From: Alphaproteobacteria bacterium
GTDB lineage: Bacteria > Pseudomonadota > Alphaproteobacteria > ATCC43930 > CGMCC-115725
DNA: 38,792 nucleotides
Assembly (NCBI GenBank): GCA_030042035.1
Contig: JASIAN010000290.1
Coordinates: 1-38,792, forward strand
Reading direction: 5' to 3'
Shown here: positions 7,641 to 16,849 of the stretch, piece by piece
Layout: the number at the start of each line of letters is the position of its first letter
How positions within the stretch are numbered: the first letter of the stretch is position 1
Made by a program: the position numbers and the translations under genes
The notes under the pieces: model-generated
Told to the model about the DNA's origin: nothing
The model's database searches: none
What the model saw: the letters and a program-made list of their open reading frames with translations, nothing else

Positions 7641-8743
7641 CACCGCGCCATGAACTCGGCCACGGCGGCGGCGACGATCTCCATTTCCTCGCCGGTGCCG
7701 ATCGTCATGCGCAAATGCTGCGGCAGGCCGTAGGCGCCCATCTTGCGGGTCAGGATGCCGCGGGCATGCAGGAAGTCGTGCGCCGCCTCGGCATTGTGCC
7801 GGGCATCGTCGGGAAACCGCGGCAACACGAAATTGCCGACGCTCGGCGTCAATTCGAGACCGAGCGCCGCGAGCTTTTCGGATAGCCACGGCTGCCAGCG
7901 GTCGTTGTGGGCGCGGGCGCGCGCCACCGCCTCGGTATCTTCGACCGCGGCGACACCGGCGGCGAGCGCGGCAGACGACACGTTGAACGGGCCGCGGATG
8001 CGGTTCAGCACGTCGGCGATGGCCGGCGGGCAATAGGCCCAGCCGAGCCGCAAGCCGGCGAGCGCATAGATTTTCGAGAACGTGCGCAGCATGACGACAT
8101 TGTCGGCCTGGTTGACCAGCGCGATGCCCGCTTCGTAGTCGTTGCGGTTGACGAACTCGGCATAGGCGGCGTCGATCGCCAGCACGACATGGGACGGCAG
8201 CCCGGCATGCAGCCGCGCCATCTCGCCGGCCGAAATATACGTGCCTGTCGGGTTGTTCGGGTTGGCGACGAAGACGAGCCTTGTGTTGTCGGTGATCCGC
8301 GCGAGAAAGCCGTCGACATCGGTCGTCAATGCGCGCTCCGGCACCGCGATGGGCCGCGCGCCGACCGCCTGCGCGCCGATCGGGTACATCAAGAAGCCGT
8401 GCCGGCTGTACAGCACTTCGGCGCCCTCGCCATGGGCATAGCCGCGCAGCAGGAGCGAGATCAATTCATCAGAGCCGGCGCCGCAGACGATGCGCTCGGG
8501 ATCGAGGTTGTGACAGCGGCCGAGCACCTGGCGCAATTCGGCCGCGGTGCCGTCGGGGTAGCGATGGATGTCCTGCGCCAGCGCGCGATAGGCGGCGACG
8601 GCCTTGGGGCTCGGGCCGAGCGCGCTTTCGTTGGAGGCGAGGCGAATCGGCCGGGTTCCCGGCGGCGCCCGCGATTCGCCGCCGATATAGGGCGAAATGT
8701 CAAGGATACCCGGTCCGGGGGCCGGGGCGGGTCCGCTCGTCAT
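7640..8743 (-). CDS. hisC: Histidinol-phosphate/aromatic aminotransferase
   Basis: A 367-residue class-I/II PLP aminotransferase of the HisC type. Its place between chorismate mutase and prephenate dehydrogenase suggests its main task is transamination in phenylalanine/tyrosine synthesis, possibly also histidine synthesis. Visible motifs are IRLASNESALGPSP near the N-terminus, IVCGAGSDELI, VFVANPNNPTGTY, the Asp/Tyr pair in LAIDAAYAEF, and the PLP lysine Lys224 in TFSKIYALAGLRLGW, plus RGPFNVSS and the C-terminal LRMTIGT with the carboxylate-binding Arg. I chose the ATG at 8743-8741, four bases after the upstream stop; the frame continues upstream but only as a shadow. Many alphaproteobacteria carry a second, histidine-operon hisC elsewhere, so this copy could equally be named hisC2. 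Confidence 0.92.
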   Translation of the reverse strand: MTSGPAPAPGPGILDISPYIGGESRAPPGTRPIRLASNESALGPSPKAVAAYRALAQDIHRYPDGTAAELRQVLGRCHNLDPERIVCGAGSDELISLLLRGYAHGEGAEVLYSRHGFLMYPIGAQAVGARPIAVPERALTTDVDGFLARITDNTRLVFVANPNNPTGTYISAGEMARLHAGLPSHVVLAIDAAYAEFVNRNDYEAGIALVNQADNVVMLRTFSKIYALAGLRLGWAYCPPAIADVLNRIRGPFNVSSAALAAGVAAVEDTEAVARARAHNDRWQPWLSEKLAALGLELTPSVGNFVLPRFPDDARHNAEAAHDFLHARGILTRKMGAYGLPQHLRMTIGTGEEMEIVAAAVAEFMAR

Positions 8744-8747
8744 CGCA

Positions 8748-9665
8748 TCAGTCTCTTGCTGCCGTCGCGGCGGCCGGCGCCGCCGGGCCGGGGGCCTGCA
8801 GTGTTGCCAGGTCGGCCGGCGACAACGGCACCGCATAGCCGCCGAACCGCACCAGTCGCGTCAGCGCCGGGCCAAGCTGGGCGCGCAGCCGCTCGAGCCG
8901 CGGGTCGGAAGCGGCGACAAACCCGTCGATCTCGATCAGCGTGTTGGCGCCGTCGGCAAATTCGGAAGACGCCATGAAGGTGCACGCAAGGCCGAGACCC
9001 GCCAGCGTCGAGAAGATGCGGCCGCGGCTGATATCGAGGGTGTTCTCGGCGGCAAAGAAGCTGCGGTCGCGGCCGGTCGGGAGCTGCGCGCCATGCCCGA
9101 TCGCCAGCCCGTTGGCGCCGTCACCGCGCGCGTTGCCGCGGGCGCCAAACGGCAACCGTGCGACGACGCGCGGCGCATCCTCGTTGTCCCACAAGAGATG
9201 CCGCCACCAGGGGTCGCGCTCTTCCTCCTCGGGCATCGGCAGCACACCGACCGAAGCCTGGCCCTCTGTCACCGCCCGGATCACCTGCGCAGTGGAGCCG
9301 AACGCCAGCATCGGCGTCTGGCTGCCGTAATGGTCGCGCGCCAAATCCCAAAAGCCGTGCGCGTCCGGCGGCGCGTAGACCGCGATCGTGAAAGCGCCCT
9401 GCATCCGCGTCGCGGCAGCCAACAGTTCGCGCCACATGCGCACCAGCGTCGCCGCCGGCAGCGGCCCGCGATTGCGCCCGACCAGCCGGCGGATGATCTC
9501 GGCTTCGCGCGCCGGCTGGTGCGGCGCCAGCGCGCCGTTTGAGCGCTTGTGCGCGGCGATGCGCGATACGACATCCAGGCGTTCGATCAACAGGTCATGC
9601 AGCCGGTCGTCGATCTCGTCGATGCGGCGGCGCAACTGTTCGAGATCGTACGGGATATCTGCCAT
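8748..9665 (-). CDS. AroQ chorismate mutase with reduced prephenate dehydratase-like and ACT-like tail
   Basis: A 305-residue protein. Residues 1-85 are an AroQ chorismate mutase converting chorismate to prephenate; residues expected in the active site are visible as Arg12, Arg29, Lys40, Arg53 and Glu54. Residues about 95-160 resemble only one lobe of a prephenate dehydratase (AFGSTAQVIRAVTEGQASVGVLPM). The region from about 200 on looks ACT-like (GRIFSTLAGLGLACTF, then DPRLERLRAQLG, ending FGGYAVPL). The second dehydratase lobe and its catalytic Thr-Arg-Phe are not seen, so dehydratase activity is unlikely and the tail is more likely regulatory or structural. It is the first gene of the hisC-tyrC operon and is divergent from metX. 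Chorismate mutase is a firm call; the tail interpretation is inference from pattern matching. Confidence 0.85.
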   Translation of the reverse strand: MADIPYDLEQLRRRIDEIDDRLHDLLIERLDVVSRIAAHKRSNGALAPHQPAREAEIIRRLVGRNRGPLPAATLVRMWRELLAAATRMQGAFTIAVYAPPDAHGFWDLARDHYGSQTPMLAFGSTAQVIRAVTEGQASVGVLPMPEEEERDPWWRHLLWDNEDAPRVVARLPFGARGNARGDGANGLAIGHGAQLPTGRDRSFFAAENTLDISRGRIFSTLAGLGLACTFMASSEFADGANTLIEIDGFVAASDPRLERLRAQLGPALTRLVRFGGYAVPLSPADLATLQAPGPAAPAAATAARD

Positions 9666-9799
9666 GTTCGGGATCGCTGCCAGGGGCCGCTAGTAGTAAG
9701 GTTCTGCTTTGGCAAAATCAAAGAAAACGTTGACATGCCTCACCTGCGATCCCTAGCTAGGCCGCCCGGCGAACCGGCTGACCCAGCGCAGAGCGCCCC
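9666..9799. promoter_or_regulatory. Divergent control region between the chorismate mutase operon and metX
   Basis: This 134-base space must hold both promoters. On the minus strand a possible -35 TTGATT (9721-9716) is 17 bases from TACTAC (9698-9693). On the plus strand TTGACA (9730-9735) is a perfect -35, but the matching -10 (around 9753-9759, CTAGCTA) is poor. I looked for a SAM-II or SAM-V riboswitch, often found before metX in alphaproteobacteria, and found no matching core. These boxes are eyeballed only. Confidence 0.3.
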
Positions 9800-10972
9800 T
9801 TGTCGATCCTGACCGTTCCCCGTCTCCGGCGTTCCGGGCGCGACTGGCCCGGCCACCGGCTCGTCGTCGCGGACGAATTGCCGCTCGATTGCGGCGCCGC
9901 CCTCGGGCCGTTCACGATCGCCTACCAGACCTACGGGCGATTGAACCCGGAGCGCAGCAACGCGATCCTTGTCTGCCACGCGCTGACCGGCGATCAGTAC
10001 GTCGCCGATCCGCATCCGATCACCGGCCATCCCGGCTGGTGGACGACGCTGGCGGGACCCGGCGGCGTGCTCGACACCGAACGCTATTTCCTCATTTGCG
10101 CGAATGTGCTCGGCGGCTGCATGGGCACCACCGGCCCGCGCGAGATCAATGCCGCGACGGGCGAAGCCTGGGCGCTCGATTTCCCGGTCATCACGATCCA
10201 CGACATAGTGCGGGCGCAGAAGCTCCTGGTCGACCGGCTCGGCATTGAGGAGTTGTTCTGCGTCATCGGCGGCTCGATGGGCGGCATGCAGGTGCTGCAA
10301 TGGGCGTCGAGCTATCCCGACCGTGTCTTTGCCGCGGTGCCGATCGCCGCGGCGGCGCGCCATTCGGCGCAGAACATCGCGTTTCACGAGGTCGGCCGGC
10401 AGGCGATCATGGCCGATCCCGACTGGTGCGGCGGGCGCTATCTGAAGGAAGGGCGCAACCCGTCGCGCGGGCTGGCGGTCGCGCGCATGGCGGCGCATAT
10501 CACCTACCTGTCGGAAGCGGCGCTCCACCGCAAGTTCGGCCGCAATCTGCAGGACCGCAACCAGATCACCTATGGCTTCGACGCCGATTTCCAGGTGGAA
10601 AGCTATCTGCGCCACCAGGGCAGCACGTTTGTCGACCGGTTCGACGCCAATTCCTATCTCTACATCACGCGGGCGATGGATTATTTCGACCTTGCGGCCG
10701 AGCATGGCGGCTCGCTGCCCGCCGCGTTTGCACGCCGCCAGCCGCGCTTCTGCATCATCTCGTTCACCAGCGACTGGCTGTTCCCGACCTCGGAAAGCCG
10801 GGCGCTGGTGCATGCGCTGAACGCCGTGGCCGCCAATGTCAGCTTTGTCGAGATCGAGACCGACAAGGGGCACGACGCGTTCCTGCTGCACGAACCCGAG
10901 CTGTTTGCGACGCTGCGCGGTTTCCTGACCGGCTGCGCCGAGCAGCGCGGGCTGCCGCGTTTCTGGACATGA
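9800..10972 (+). CDS. metX: Homoserine O-acetyltransferase
   Basis: A 390-residue alpha/beta-hydrolase-fold enzyme that acylates the hydroxyl of homoserine (acetyl or succinyl donor) in methionine synthesis. The nucleophile is Ser159 in GGSMGGMQ, and the triad is completed by Asp325 (SDWLFP) and His358 (KGHDAF). [16 protein letters not shown] and the HPGWW loop before LDT are family signatures. The start is TTG at 9800, because an in-frame TGA lies at 9779-9781 and no ATG or GTG falls between. The stop overlaps the metW start (ATGA). Several alphaproteobacterial MetX enzymes use succinyl-CoA, so the donor is not settled by sequence reading alone. Confidence 0.95.
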   Translation: MSILTVPRLRRSGRDWPGHRLVVADELPLDCGAALGPFTIAYQTYGRLNPERSNAILVCHALTGDQYVADPHPITGHPGWWTTLAGPGGVLDTERYFLICANVLGGCMGTTGPREINAATGEAWALDFPVITIHDIVRAQKLLVDRLGIEELFCVIGGSMGGMQVLQWASSYPDRVFAAVPIAAAARHSAQNIAFHEVGRQAIMADPDWCGGRYLKEGRNPSRGLAVARMAAHITYLSEAALHRKFGRNLQDRNQITYGFDADFQVESYLRHQGSTFVDRFDANSYLYITRAMDYFDLAAEHGGSLPAAFARRQPRFCIISFTSDWLFPTSESRALVHALNAVAANVSFVEIETDKGHDAFLLHEPELFATLRGFLTGCAEQRGLPRFWT

Positions 10973-11673
10973 GAACCGCCGCCGCGCTGCGTCTTGCGGC
11001 CGACGCGCCGCCCGAAGCGGCGCCCGCGCCCGGCGAATTGCGGAGCGACCTGCGGCTCATCGCCGACATGATTGATCCGAATTCGCGGGTCCTCGACATC
11101 GGCTGCGGCGACGGCGCGCTCTTGGCTTATCTGGCGCGCGACAAGGCGGTCGATGCGCGCGGCATCGAACTCTCGCAGTCCGGCGTCAACGCCTGCGTGC
11201 GGCATGGCCTGTCGGTCATCCAGGGCGACGCCGACCGCGATCTCGACGCCTTTCCCGACGGCGCCTTCGATGTCGTCGTGCTGAGCCAGACGCTGCAGGC
11301 GACGCGGCAGCCGCGGCATGTGCTGGAGGCGCTGCTGCGCATCGGCGAGCGGGCGATCGTCTCGTTCCCCAATTTCGGCTTTTGGCGCATCCGCCTGTCG
11401 CTCTTGTGTCGCGGCCGCATGCCGATGTCGCCGCTGCTCAATAACCCGTGGTACGACACGCCCAACATCCACCTCTGCACGATCCGCGATTTTGTCGCGC
11501 TATGCGACGAATTGGGCGCGCGCATCGAGCGCAGCCTGAGCCTTGACCGGCACGGCCGGACGATCGCGCTCGATCCCCGCGGCAGCCTCGCAAACCTCTT
11601 CGCCGAGCAGGGCATCTTCGTGCTGGCGGCGGGCGTCGCAGCCGCGTCGGGGAAGCGGAGAATGGCACGATGA
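10969..11673 (+). CDS. metW: MetW, methionine biosynthesis partner of MetX
   Basis: A 234-residue class I SAM-dependent methyltransferase-like protein. MetW accompanies MetX in many proteobacteria and is reported to support its activity. Visible features are the SAM-binding motif [13 protein letters not shown] (about residues 40-52), [31 protein letters not shown], and the MetW-typical [17 protein letters not shown] and [18 protein letters not shown]. The ATG at 10969 overlaps the metX stop by four bases (ATGA) and its own stop overlaps the next gene the same way, so the three genes are translationally coupled. The N-terminal 30 residues (alanine/proline-rich) are slightly longer than in many MetW proteins. 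Confidence 0.93.
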   Translation: MRTAAALRLAADAPPEAAPAPGELRSDLRLIADMIDPNSRVLDIGCGDGALLAYLARDKAVDARGIELSQSGVNACVRHGLSVIQGDADRDLDAFPDGAFDVVVLSQTLQATRQPRHVLEALLRIGERAIVSFPNFGFWRIRLSLLCRGRMPMSPLLNNPWYDTPNIHLCTIRDFVALCDELGARIERSLSLDRHGRTIALDPRGSLANLFAEQGIFVLAAGVAAASGKRRMAR

Positions 11674-12503
11674 TCGTCGCCCAGATCTCGGACACGCACA
11701 TCCTGGCGCCCGCGGCGCGCTATCGCGCCGTCGTCGAGCGGTCGCCGGCGGGCGAACGGGTCTACGCCGAATTCGACACGGCAGGCTGCCTCGCGCGCGC
11801 CGTCGCTGAGATCAACCGGCTCGATCCGCTGCCCGATGTGACGGTCGTCACCGGCGATCTCGTCGATCACGGCGAACCGGCCGAATACGAGCACCTGCGC
11901 GCGCTGCTCCGGCCGCTGCGCATGCCCGTCTTTGTTATTCCCGGCAATCACGATGCGCGCGAACCGCTGCGGCGGGCGTTTCGCGACGCCGGCTATCTGC
12001 CGGCCGGAGACCATTTGCAATACGCCGTCGAGGATTACCCGCTGCGGCTCGTCGCGCTCGATACGCTCGTCCCCGGCGAGCATCGCGGCGCGCTGTGCGC
12101 CGAGCGCCTCCAATGGCTCGACCGCACCCTTGCGGCGCAGCCCGACCGCCCGACAGTCGTCCTGATGCACCATCCGCCGTTCCCGACCGCGATCACGTTC
12201 ATGGACCGCTACGGTCTCGAAAACGCCGCGGCGCTGGCCGAGATTCTGGCGCGCCACGGGCAGGTCGAGCGGGTATTGTGCGGCCATCTGCACCGCGCCA
12301 TCGACCGCCGCTTCGGCGGCACCGTCGCCGGCACCGCGCCGAGCACGGCGTACCAGATCCGCCTCAATATCGCGCCGGAGGCGCCGCTGTGCTTTGCCGC
12401 CGAGCCGCCCGGCTACCAGCTGCACCTCTGGCAGCACGACAGCGGGCTGGTCAGCCACACCGCGGTGTTTGGCGACTGGCCCGCTCCCGTTGTAGGCCGG
12501 TAG
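11670..12503 (+). CDS. CpdA-like calcineurin-family metallophosphoesterase
   Basis: A 277-residue class III cyclic-nucleotide-phosphodiesterase-like enzyme. All dinuclear metal motifs are present: Asp8 and His10 in QISDTH, Asp63 in TGDLVDHGE, Asn93/His94 in PGNHD, His167/His168 in MHHPP, and GHLHR with His206 and His208. The length agrees with the CpdA/Rv0805 group, which hydrolyse cAMP and other phosphodiesters; the physiological substrate here is unknown. Its ATG overlaps the metW stop (ATGA), placing it as third gene of a metX-metW operon. The stop is seven bases from the convergent transporter gene. There is no signal peptide, so it is cytoplasmic. Confidence 0.88.
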   Translation: MIVAQISDTHILAPAARYRAVVERSPAGERVYAEFDTAGCLARAVAEINRLDPLPDVTVVTGDLVDHGEPAEYEHLRALLRPLRMPVFVIPGNHDAREPLRRAFRDAGYLPAGDHLQYAVEDYPLRLVALDTLVPGEHRGALCAERLQWLDRTLAAQPDRPTVVLMHHPPFPTAITFMDRYGLENAAALAEILARHGQVERVLCGHLHRAIDRRFGGTVAGTAPSTAYQIRLNIAPEAPLCFAAEPPGYQLHLWQHDSGLVSHTAVFGDWPAPVVGR

Positions 12504-12510
12504 GCCCGGG

Positions 12511-13842
12511 TTACACGCCGGCGTATTCCTCTGAGATCGCCTTGCCGGTGTAATCGGTCAACAGCGCGGTCGAGACAATGCCGATAATCGCGCACAAGGC
12601 GATGTAAATCGAAATCGGCAAGCTCGAATGATACTTGGCAAACAGCCACGTCGCGATGAATGGCGACGGCCCGCCGGCAATGATCGACGCGAGCTGGTAG
12701 CCGAGCGAGGTGCCGCTGTAGCGGAGCCGCGGCGAGAAGCTTTCGGCGATCAGCGCCGCCTCCGGCCCATACTCCGTCATAACCGGCAGCAGCGACACCG
12801 CGATCGCAAAGAAGATCAGCCAGGGAATGCCGGTATTCAGCATCGGATAGTAGATAAATCCGAAGACGCCCATAAAAATTGCGCCGTAGATGAACATGTT
12901 CTTGCGGCCGACCTTGTCCGACAGCGCGCCGGCGCAGACGACCCAAAGGAAGCCAAGCACGGTCTGGCTGATCACCGCGATCAGAATGAAGTTGCGGTCT
13001 TGATGCAGTACCGTCGTCGCGTACGTAAAGATGAACGTGCCGACAATATAGCCCGGCGCCTGCTCCGGCAGGCGCAACAGGCAGGTCAGGAGCACCTGCT
13101 TCGGCTGCCGCTTCAGGACTTCCAGAACGGGAACGCGCTCGATCCGTTCCTCGGCGAGAACCTTCTGGAACACGGGCGTCTCGGCGATGCCGAGGCGAAT
13201 CCACAAGCCGACAACGACCATCACGAAGCTGAGCAGGAACGGAATCCGCCAGCCCCAGACGCTGAACTGGTCGCCCGACCAATAACTGAAGCCGAGCACC
13301 GCGCAGTTGGCGAGGAACAACCCGGCCGGCGCGCCAAATTGCGGCCACGCCGATAGGAGGCCGCGGTTTTTGGTCGTGCGCGCCCATTCCATCGCCAGCA
13401 GCACCGAGCCGCCCCATTCGCCGCCGACGCCGATGCCCTGCACGAGGCGGATGATGGTCAACAACACCGCACCCCAGATGCCGATGCTCGAATAGGTCGG
13501 CACCAATCCGACGGCGATCGTCGCGATGCCGGTGATCAGCAAGGTCGCGATCAGCGTCGCCTTGCGGCCGATGCGGTCGCCCCAATGGCCGAAAATCGCG
13601 GCGCCGATCGGGCGCCCGACAAAGCCAATGAAGAAAATCCCGAATGACGCCAGTACGCCCGCCAGCGGATCTTGTTTCGGGAAGAAAAGTGGCCCGAAGA
13701 CCAGCGCGCTGGCCGTACCATAGAGCAGAAAATCGTACCATTCGATCGTCGTGCCGACGGTGCTGGCGATCAGCGCTCGGCGCAACTGTGCGCGATGTTC
13801 TGCGTCGGATAGACCGGCCATCGCGACATTGGTGGAAGTCAT
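12511..13842 (-). CDS. MHS-family major facilitator transporter (metabolite:H+ symporter)
   Basis: A 443-residue 12-helix membrane transporter. The N-terminal TIEWYDFLLYGTASALVF is the hallmark of the metabolite:H+ symporter family (ProP, ShiA, KgtP relatives). GHWGDRIGRKATL is the loop 2-3 MFS motif, LVQGIGVGGEWGGSVLLAMEW the TM5-region motif, and GALSDKVGRKNMF its second-half counterpart. The start is the ATG at 13842-13840, preceded by GGGGAG eight bases upstream; a longer frame exists upstream but begins in non-coding-looking DNA. The substrate is probably a small carboxylate, quaternary amine or aromatic acid, which the sequence does not settle. It is convergent with the phosphoesterase gene. 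Confidence 0.9.
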   Translation of the reverse strand: MTSTNVAMAGLSDAEHRAQLRRALIASTVGTTIEWYDFLLYGTASALVFGPLFFPKQDPLAGVLASFGIFFIGFVGRPIGAAIFGHWGDRIGRKATLIATLLITGIATIAVGLVPTYSSIGIWGAVLLTIIRLVQGIGVGGEWGGSVLLAMEWARTTKNRGLLSAWPQFGAPAGLFLANCAVLGFSYWSGDQFSVWGWRIPFLLSFVMVVVGLWIRLGIAETPVFQKVLAEERIERVPVLEVLKRQPKQVLLTCLLRLPEQAPGYIVGTFIFTYATTVLHQDRNFILIAVISQTVLGFLWVVCAGALSDKVGRKNMFIYGAIFMGVFGFIYYPMLNTGIPWLIFFAIAVSLLPVMTEYGPEAALIAESFSPRLRYSGTSLGYQLASIIAGGPSPFIATWLFAKYHSSLPISIYIALCAIIGIVSTALLTDYTGKAISEEYAGV

Positions 13843-13995
13843 AGGTTTCTCTCCCCAGATTTCTCCTGCGCCCGGCATGTCGCGAGCGCAAGTTTCTACC
13901 GTTGCGATGGTATTTGGCCGCCGCCCAAAAATCCACCCGGCGAAATCGATAGACGCCAATGCGTCCGCAACAGGCGACGCCGCACTCGGCCGGTC

Positions 13996-14715
13996 TCAAA
14001 GCCCGTGCGGCGCCGGGGCGTAGACGAGATGGCGGCGCGGCGCCCGCAAGGCGGCCGGCTTTGCGTAAATCTGCTTTGTCGCCTCGACCAGCAGCACGCC
14101 GGCAAACCCGGGAAACCAGCGCTTGCCGACGCGTTCCCACGCCACCGCCGCGCGCAGCGTCATGCGGTGCTTGGCCGGCGGGATGAACAGCGCCGCGTCG
14201 GACGCGACCGGCGTGAACTGTTCATCGCGCAACAGTTGCGAGAGTTGCGACAGCGTATAGGGCCGGCCCGAACCGAACGGCGTGCGCTCGAACCGGGCCC
14301 AGATGCCGCGGCGGTTGGGCGCCACGATCAACAGCCGGCCGCCGCCCGCCAGCACCCGCCAGATTTCCTTCAGCATCGGGCGCACCTCTTCGCTGGTCTC
14401 CAGCGCGTGCACCAGGAGGACGCGGTCGATCGAATAATCGGCGAACGGCAGTTCCGCCTCGTCGGCCAGCGCGACGCGATTGGCCGCCTCGGGCGGCCAG
14501 CCCAGCACGCCGAGCGATGCCGGCATGACCGCGATGGTGCGCTCGGTCTCGTCCGAAAGCGCTGTGAGGAATGGCGTCGGATAGCCGAGCCCCAACAGCC
14601 GCATGCCGCGCAGATCAGGCCACACGCGGCGGATCGCAAGGCGGATCATGCGGCGCGCGACCTGGCCCAGCGCGTCGCGATAGAAATCGCGCAGATCGAC
14701 GACATCGGATGCCAT
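13996..14715 (-). CDS. Class I SAM-dependent methyltransferase
   Basis: A 239-residue protein of the Methyltransf_11 type. The core reads RLLGLGYPTPFL (a divergent SAM motif I without the usual D-x-G-x-G), then ADEAELPFADYSIDRVLLVHALE and MLKEIWRVLAGGGRLLIVAPNRRGIWAR. The fold is clear, but the altered motif I leaves catalysis open. Similar proteins lie beside gloB (hydroxyacylglutathione hydrolase) in many alphaproteobacteria; here the neighbour upstream is gshB, another glutathione gene. I chose the ATG at 14715-14713. A GTG five codons upstream is an alternative, and neither has a strong ribosome site. The substrate is unknown. Confidence 0.8.
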   Translation of the reverse strand: MASDVVDLRDFYRDALGQVARRMIRLAIRRVWPDLRGMRLLGLGYPTPFLTALSDETERTIAVMPASLGVLGWPPEAANRVALADEAELPFADYSIDRVLLVHALETSEEVRPMLKEIWRVLAGGGRLLIVAPNRRGIWARFERTPFGSGRPYTLSQLSQLLRDEQFTPVASDAALFIPPAKHRMTLRAAVAWERVGKRWFPGFAGVLLVEATKQIYAKPAALRAPRRHLVYAPAPHGL

Positions 14716-14777
14716 GCGCCAGTGTACCACGCGAAGCCCAGGCCGCGCCTGCCGACGGCGCGCAGCGGCGGCGCTGA

Positions 14778-15746
14778 TCAGGCCGGGCGGCGGGCGGCGC
14801 GCGCGGCGTAGCGCGCCTCGATCGCGTCCCAGATTTTCGGCGCGATATCGACGCCGCCGAGGCGATAAATCTCCTGGATGCCGGTCGGCGAGGTCACGTT
14901 GATCTCGGTCATCCAGTCGCCGATCACATCGATGCCGACAAAGACGAGACCCTGCGCCCGCAGCGCCGGCCCGATCGCGGCGCAGATGTCGCGCTCGCGC
15001 GCGGTCAGTTCCGTGCGCTGGGCGCGGCCGCCGACATGCAGGTTGGCGCGCGCCTCGCCCGCTGCCGGGACGCGGTTGACCGCGCCCACCGGCTCGCCCT
15101 CGACGAGGATGACGCGCTTGTCGCCCTGCCGCACTTCGGGCAGGTAGCGCTGCACCATGACCGGCTCGCGATAGACCGAGGCGTACATCTCAAGGAGCGA
15201 GTTGAGGTTGTCGTCGCCCGGCCGCAGGTGAAAGACGCCAGCGCCGCCGTTGCCAAACAAGGGCTTCAACACGATCTCGCCGTGCTCCTGCCAGAATGCG
15301 CGGATCTCGGCCGGATCGAGCGTCAGCAGGGTGGGCGGCATCAGGTCGCGGAAGCGCAGCACAAAGAGCTTTTCCGGCGCGTTGCGCACCGCCGCCGGAT
15401 CATTGACGACGAGCGGCCCGTCCTCCGGCAAGAGCTCCAACAGGTGCGTCGCGGTGATGTAGGCCATGTCGAACGGCGGGTCCTGCCGCATCAGCACGAT
15501 GTCGAAGCCGGCCAGGTCCAATTCCTCGAAGGCGCCGAAGCGATGATGGTTGCCGCGCTGGCGTCTGACCTCCAAGGCGCGACCGCGTGCGAAGAGGCGG
15601 CCGTCGCGCAGGGTCAGCGCCCGCGGCAGGTAATGGTAGAGCGCGTGGCCGCGCGCCTGCGCTTCCAATGCCAGCGCAAAGGTCGAATCGGCGTCGATGT
15701 TGATCGTATCGATCGGATCCATCTGGATCGCGACGGCGAGACCCAT
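14778..15746 (-). CDS. gshB: Glutathione synthetase
   Basis: A 322-residue ATP-grasp ligase joining gamma-glutamylcysteine and glycine, the last step of glutathione synthesis. It begins [18 protein letters not shown], the standard GshB N-terminus, then [36 protein letters not shown], the ATP-binding loop [12 protein letters not shown], and the metal/ADP site in [20 protein letters not shown]. The length is normal for prokaryotic GshB. The start is well supported: GAGGAGGG lies a few bases before the ATG at 15746-15744. It sits between two methyltransferase genes on the same strand with 48 and 62 base gaps. Confidence 0.96.
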   Translation of the reverse strand: MGLAVAIQMDPIDTINIDADSTFALALEAQARGHALYHYLPRALTLRDGRLFARGRALEVRRQRGNHHRFGAFEELDLAGFDIVLMRQDPPFDMAYITATHLLELLPEDGPLVVNDPAAVRNAPEKLFVLRFRDLMPPTLLTLDPAEIRAFWQEHGEIVLKPLFGNGGAGVFHLRPGDDNLNSLLEMYASVYREPVMVQRYLPEVRQGDKRVILVEGEPVGAVNRVPAAGEARANLHVGGRAQRTELTARERDICAAIGPALRAQGLVFVGIDVIGDWMTEINVTSPTGIQEIYRLGGVDIAPKIWDAIEARYAARAARRPA

Positions 15747-15794
15747 ATTCCCTCCTCGCACCGCGGCAACTTTTATAGCAGAACCGCCGCGATT

Positions 15795-16556
15795 TTATTT
15801 GGGCGCAACGGCGCGGAAGCGCAGCCGGACATAATCGGCGATCCACGTGCCGGTCTCATCGACCAGCACCGGCCGCAGGAGATCGACGATCTCGGTCCGC
15901 GCCGCAGCGCGCTCGGCGGCGGCGAGCGGCGCGAAGAAATCCTCGGCGAAATTGTCGAGCCAGGCGTCGATGCCGCTGTCGAGCACGGTCGGCCGGCCGA
16001 ACAGGCTGATCTCAGTTACCGCGAAGCCAGCCGCCTCGAGCTTTGCGCGGTAGGCCAGGGCCGACGGGAAATACCAGGGGCTCAGCGCCGGCGCATTGAG
16101 GCCGCGGCGGCCGAGCACCGCGGCGACGGCGACCATGATCGCGGCGATGTTGTTGTGGCCGCCCATCTCGGCGACAAACCGGCCGCCCGGTTTCAGCGCG
16201 CGGCGGACGCCCTGCAGCACGGTCTCGGGCGGTCGCATCCAGTGCAGCGCCGCATTCGAGAACACCGCGTCGAATTCGCGCTCGAAGGCGAGGCTCTGGC
16301 CTGGCATCACGCGCGCGTCGAGGCCGCCGGCCCGCGCAGCGGCGACCATGTCGGGCGCCGCATCGACTGCGACGACGCTGGCGCCGGCGGCAGCGATCTC
16401 CTTGGTCAACGCGCCATCGCCGCAGCCGAGATCGAGGATGCGCTCACCCTGCTGCGGCGCCAGCAGCGCCAGCACCGCGGCGCCGCCGGCCGGCACAAAG
16501 GCGGCCGTTGCGGCATAGCGCCGAGCCTGCCATGTCTGTCGCGACAATTCTGCCAT
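15795..16556 (-). CDS. SAM-dependent methyltransferase (trans-aconitate methyltransferase-like)
   Basis: A 253-residue class I methyltransferase. SAM motif I is ILDLGCGDGALTKEIA around residues 40-55, followed by VVAVDAAPDMVAAAR, the post-motif FDAVFSNAALHWM and a GVRRALKPGGRFVAEMGG strand. The HNN after the glycine pair, the SPWYFPS segment and the C-terminal YVRLRFRAVAP strand match the Tam-like group, whose known member methylates trans-aconitate. Substrate inference is weak. It is the first gene of the minus-strand run toward gshB and is divergent from the efflux operon. Confidence 0.82.
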   Translation of the reverse strand: MAELSRQTWQARRYAATAAFVPAGGAAVLALLAPQQGERILDLGCGDGALTKEIAAAGASVVAVDAAPDMVAAARAGGLDARVMPGQSLAFEREFDAVFSNAALHWMRPPETVLQGVRRALKPGGRFVAEMGGHNNIAAIMVAVAAVLGRRGLNAPALSPWYFPSALAYRAKLEAAGFAVTEISLFGRPTVLDSGIDAWLDNFAEDFFAPLAAAERAAARTEIVDLLRPVLVDETGTWIADYVRLRFRAVAPK

Positions 16557-16849
16557 CGCCGATCATTTCAGCCGATGCGTCGGCCGCAGGGAAGGGCCTC
16601 ATCGCGGCAGCCGGCCTGCCCGCCACGGGAGTCGCCGGTTTGTCGTCGATCTGCTAGCCTCGCGCGATCCGAGGGCGCGGCCCATCGCGCCGACCAATCG
16701 GCCGCAGCAGCGCAACGGGGACGGCAGCGACGATCGCACCGTACAGTCCTGGGCGAGGCAGAAGCGATGTTCTCTGACAACAGCACGCGCACAGCGCCGC
16801 CGCCGGTCATGAGCCGGGCTGCGGCAGCACGATTTCTCGGGTAGCGGCG
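16557..16849. other. Divergent intergenic region, no distinct feature seen
   Basis: These 293 bases separate the methyltransferase gene from the efflux operon. Open frames on both strands cross it, but their translations look like arginine/alanine-rich shadow peptides. I see no convincing promoter, terminator or operator. A TetR- or MarR-type operator would be expected for an efflux operon, but no clear palindrome stands out by eye and no local regulator gene is present. Confidence 0.4.

Noticed and set aside
9666-9799. SAM-II or SAM-V riboswitch before metX
   Set aside because: The region lacks the conserved riboswitch core sequences that I know; AGCTA occurs but without the rest of the fold.
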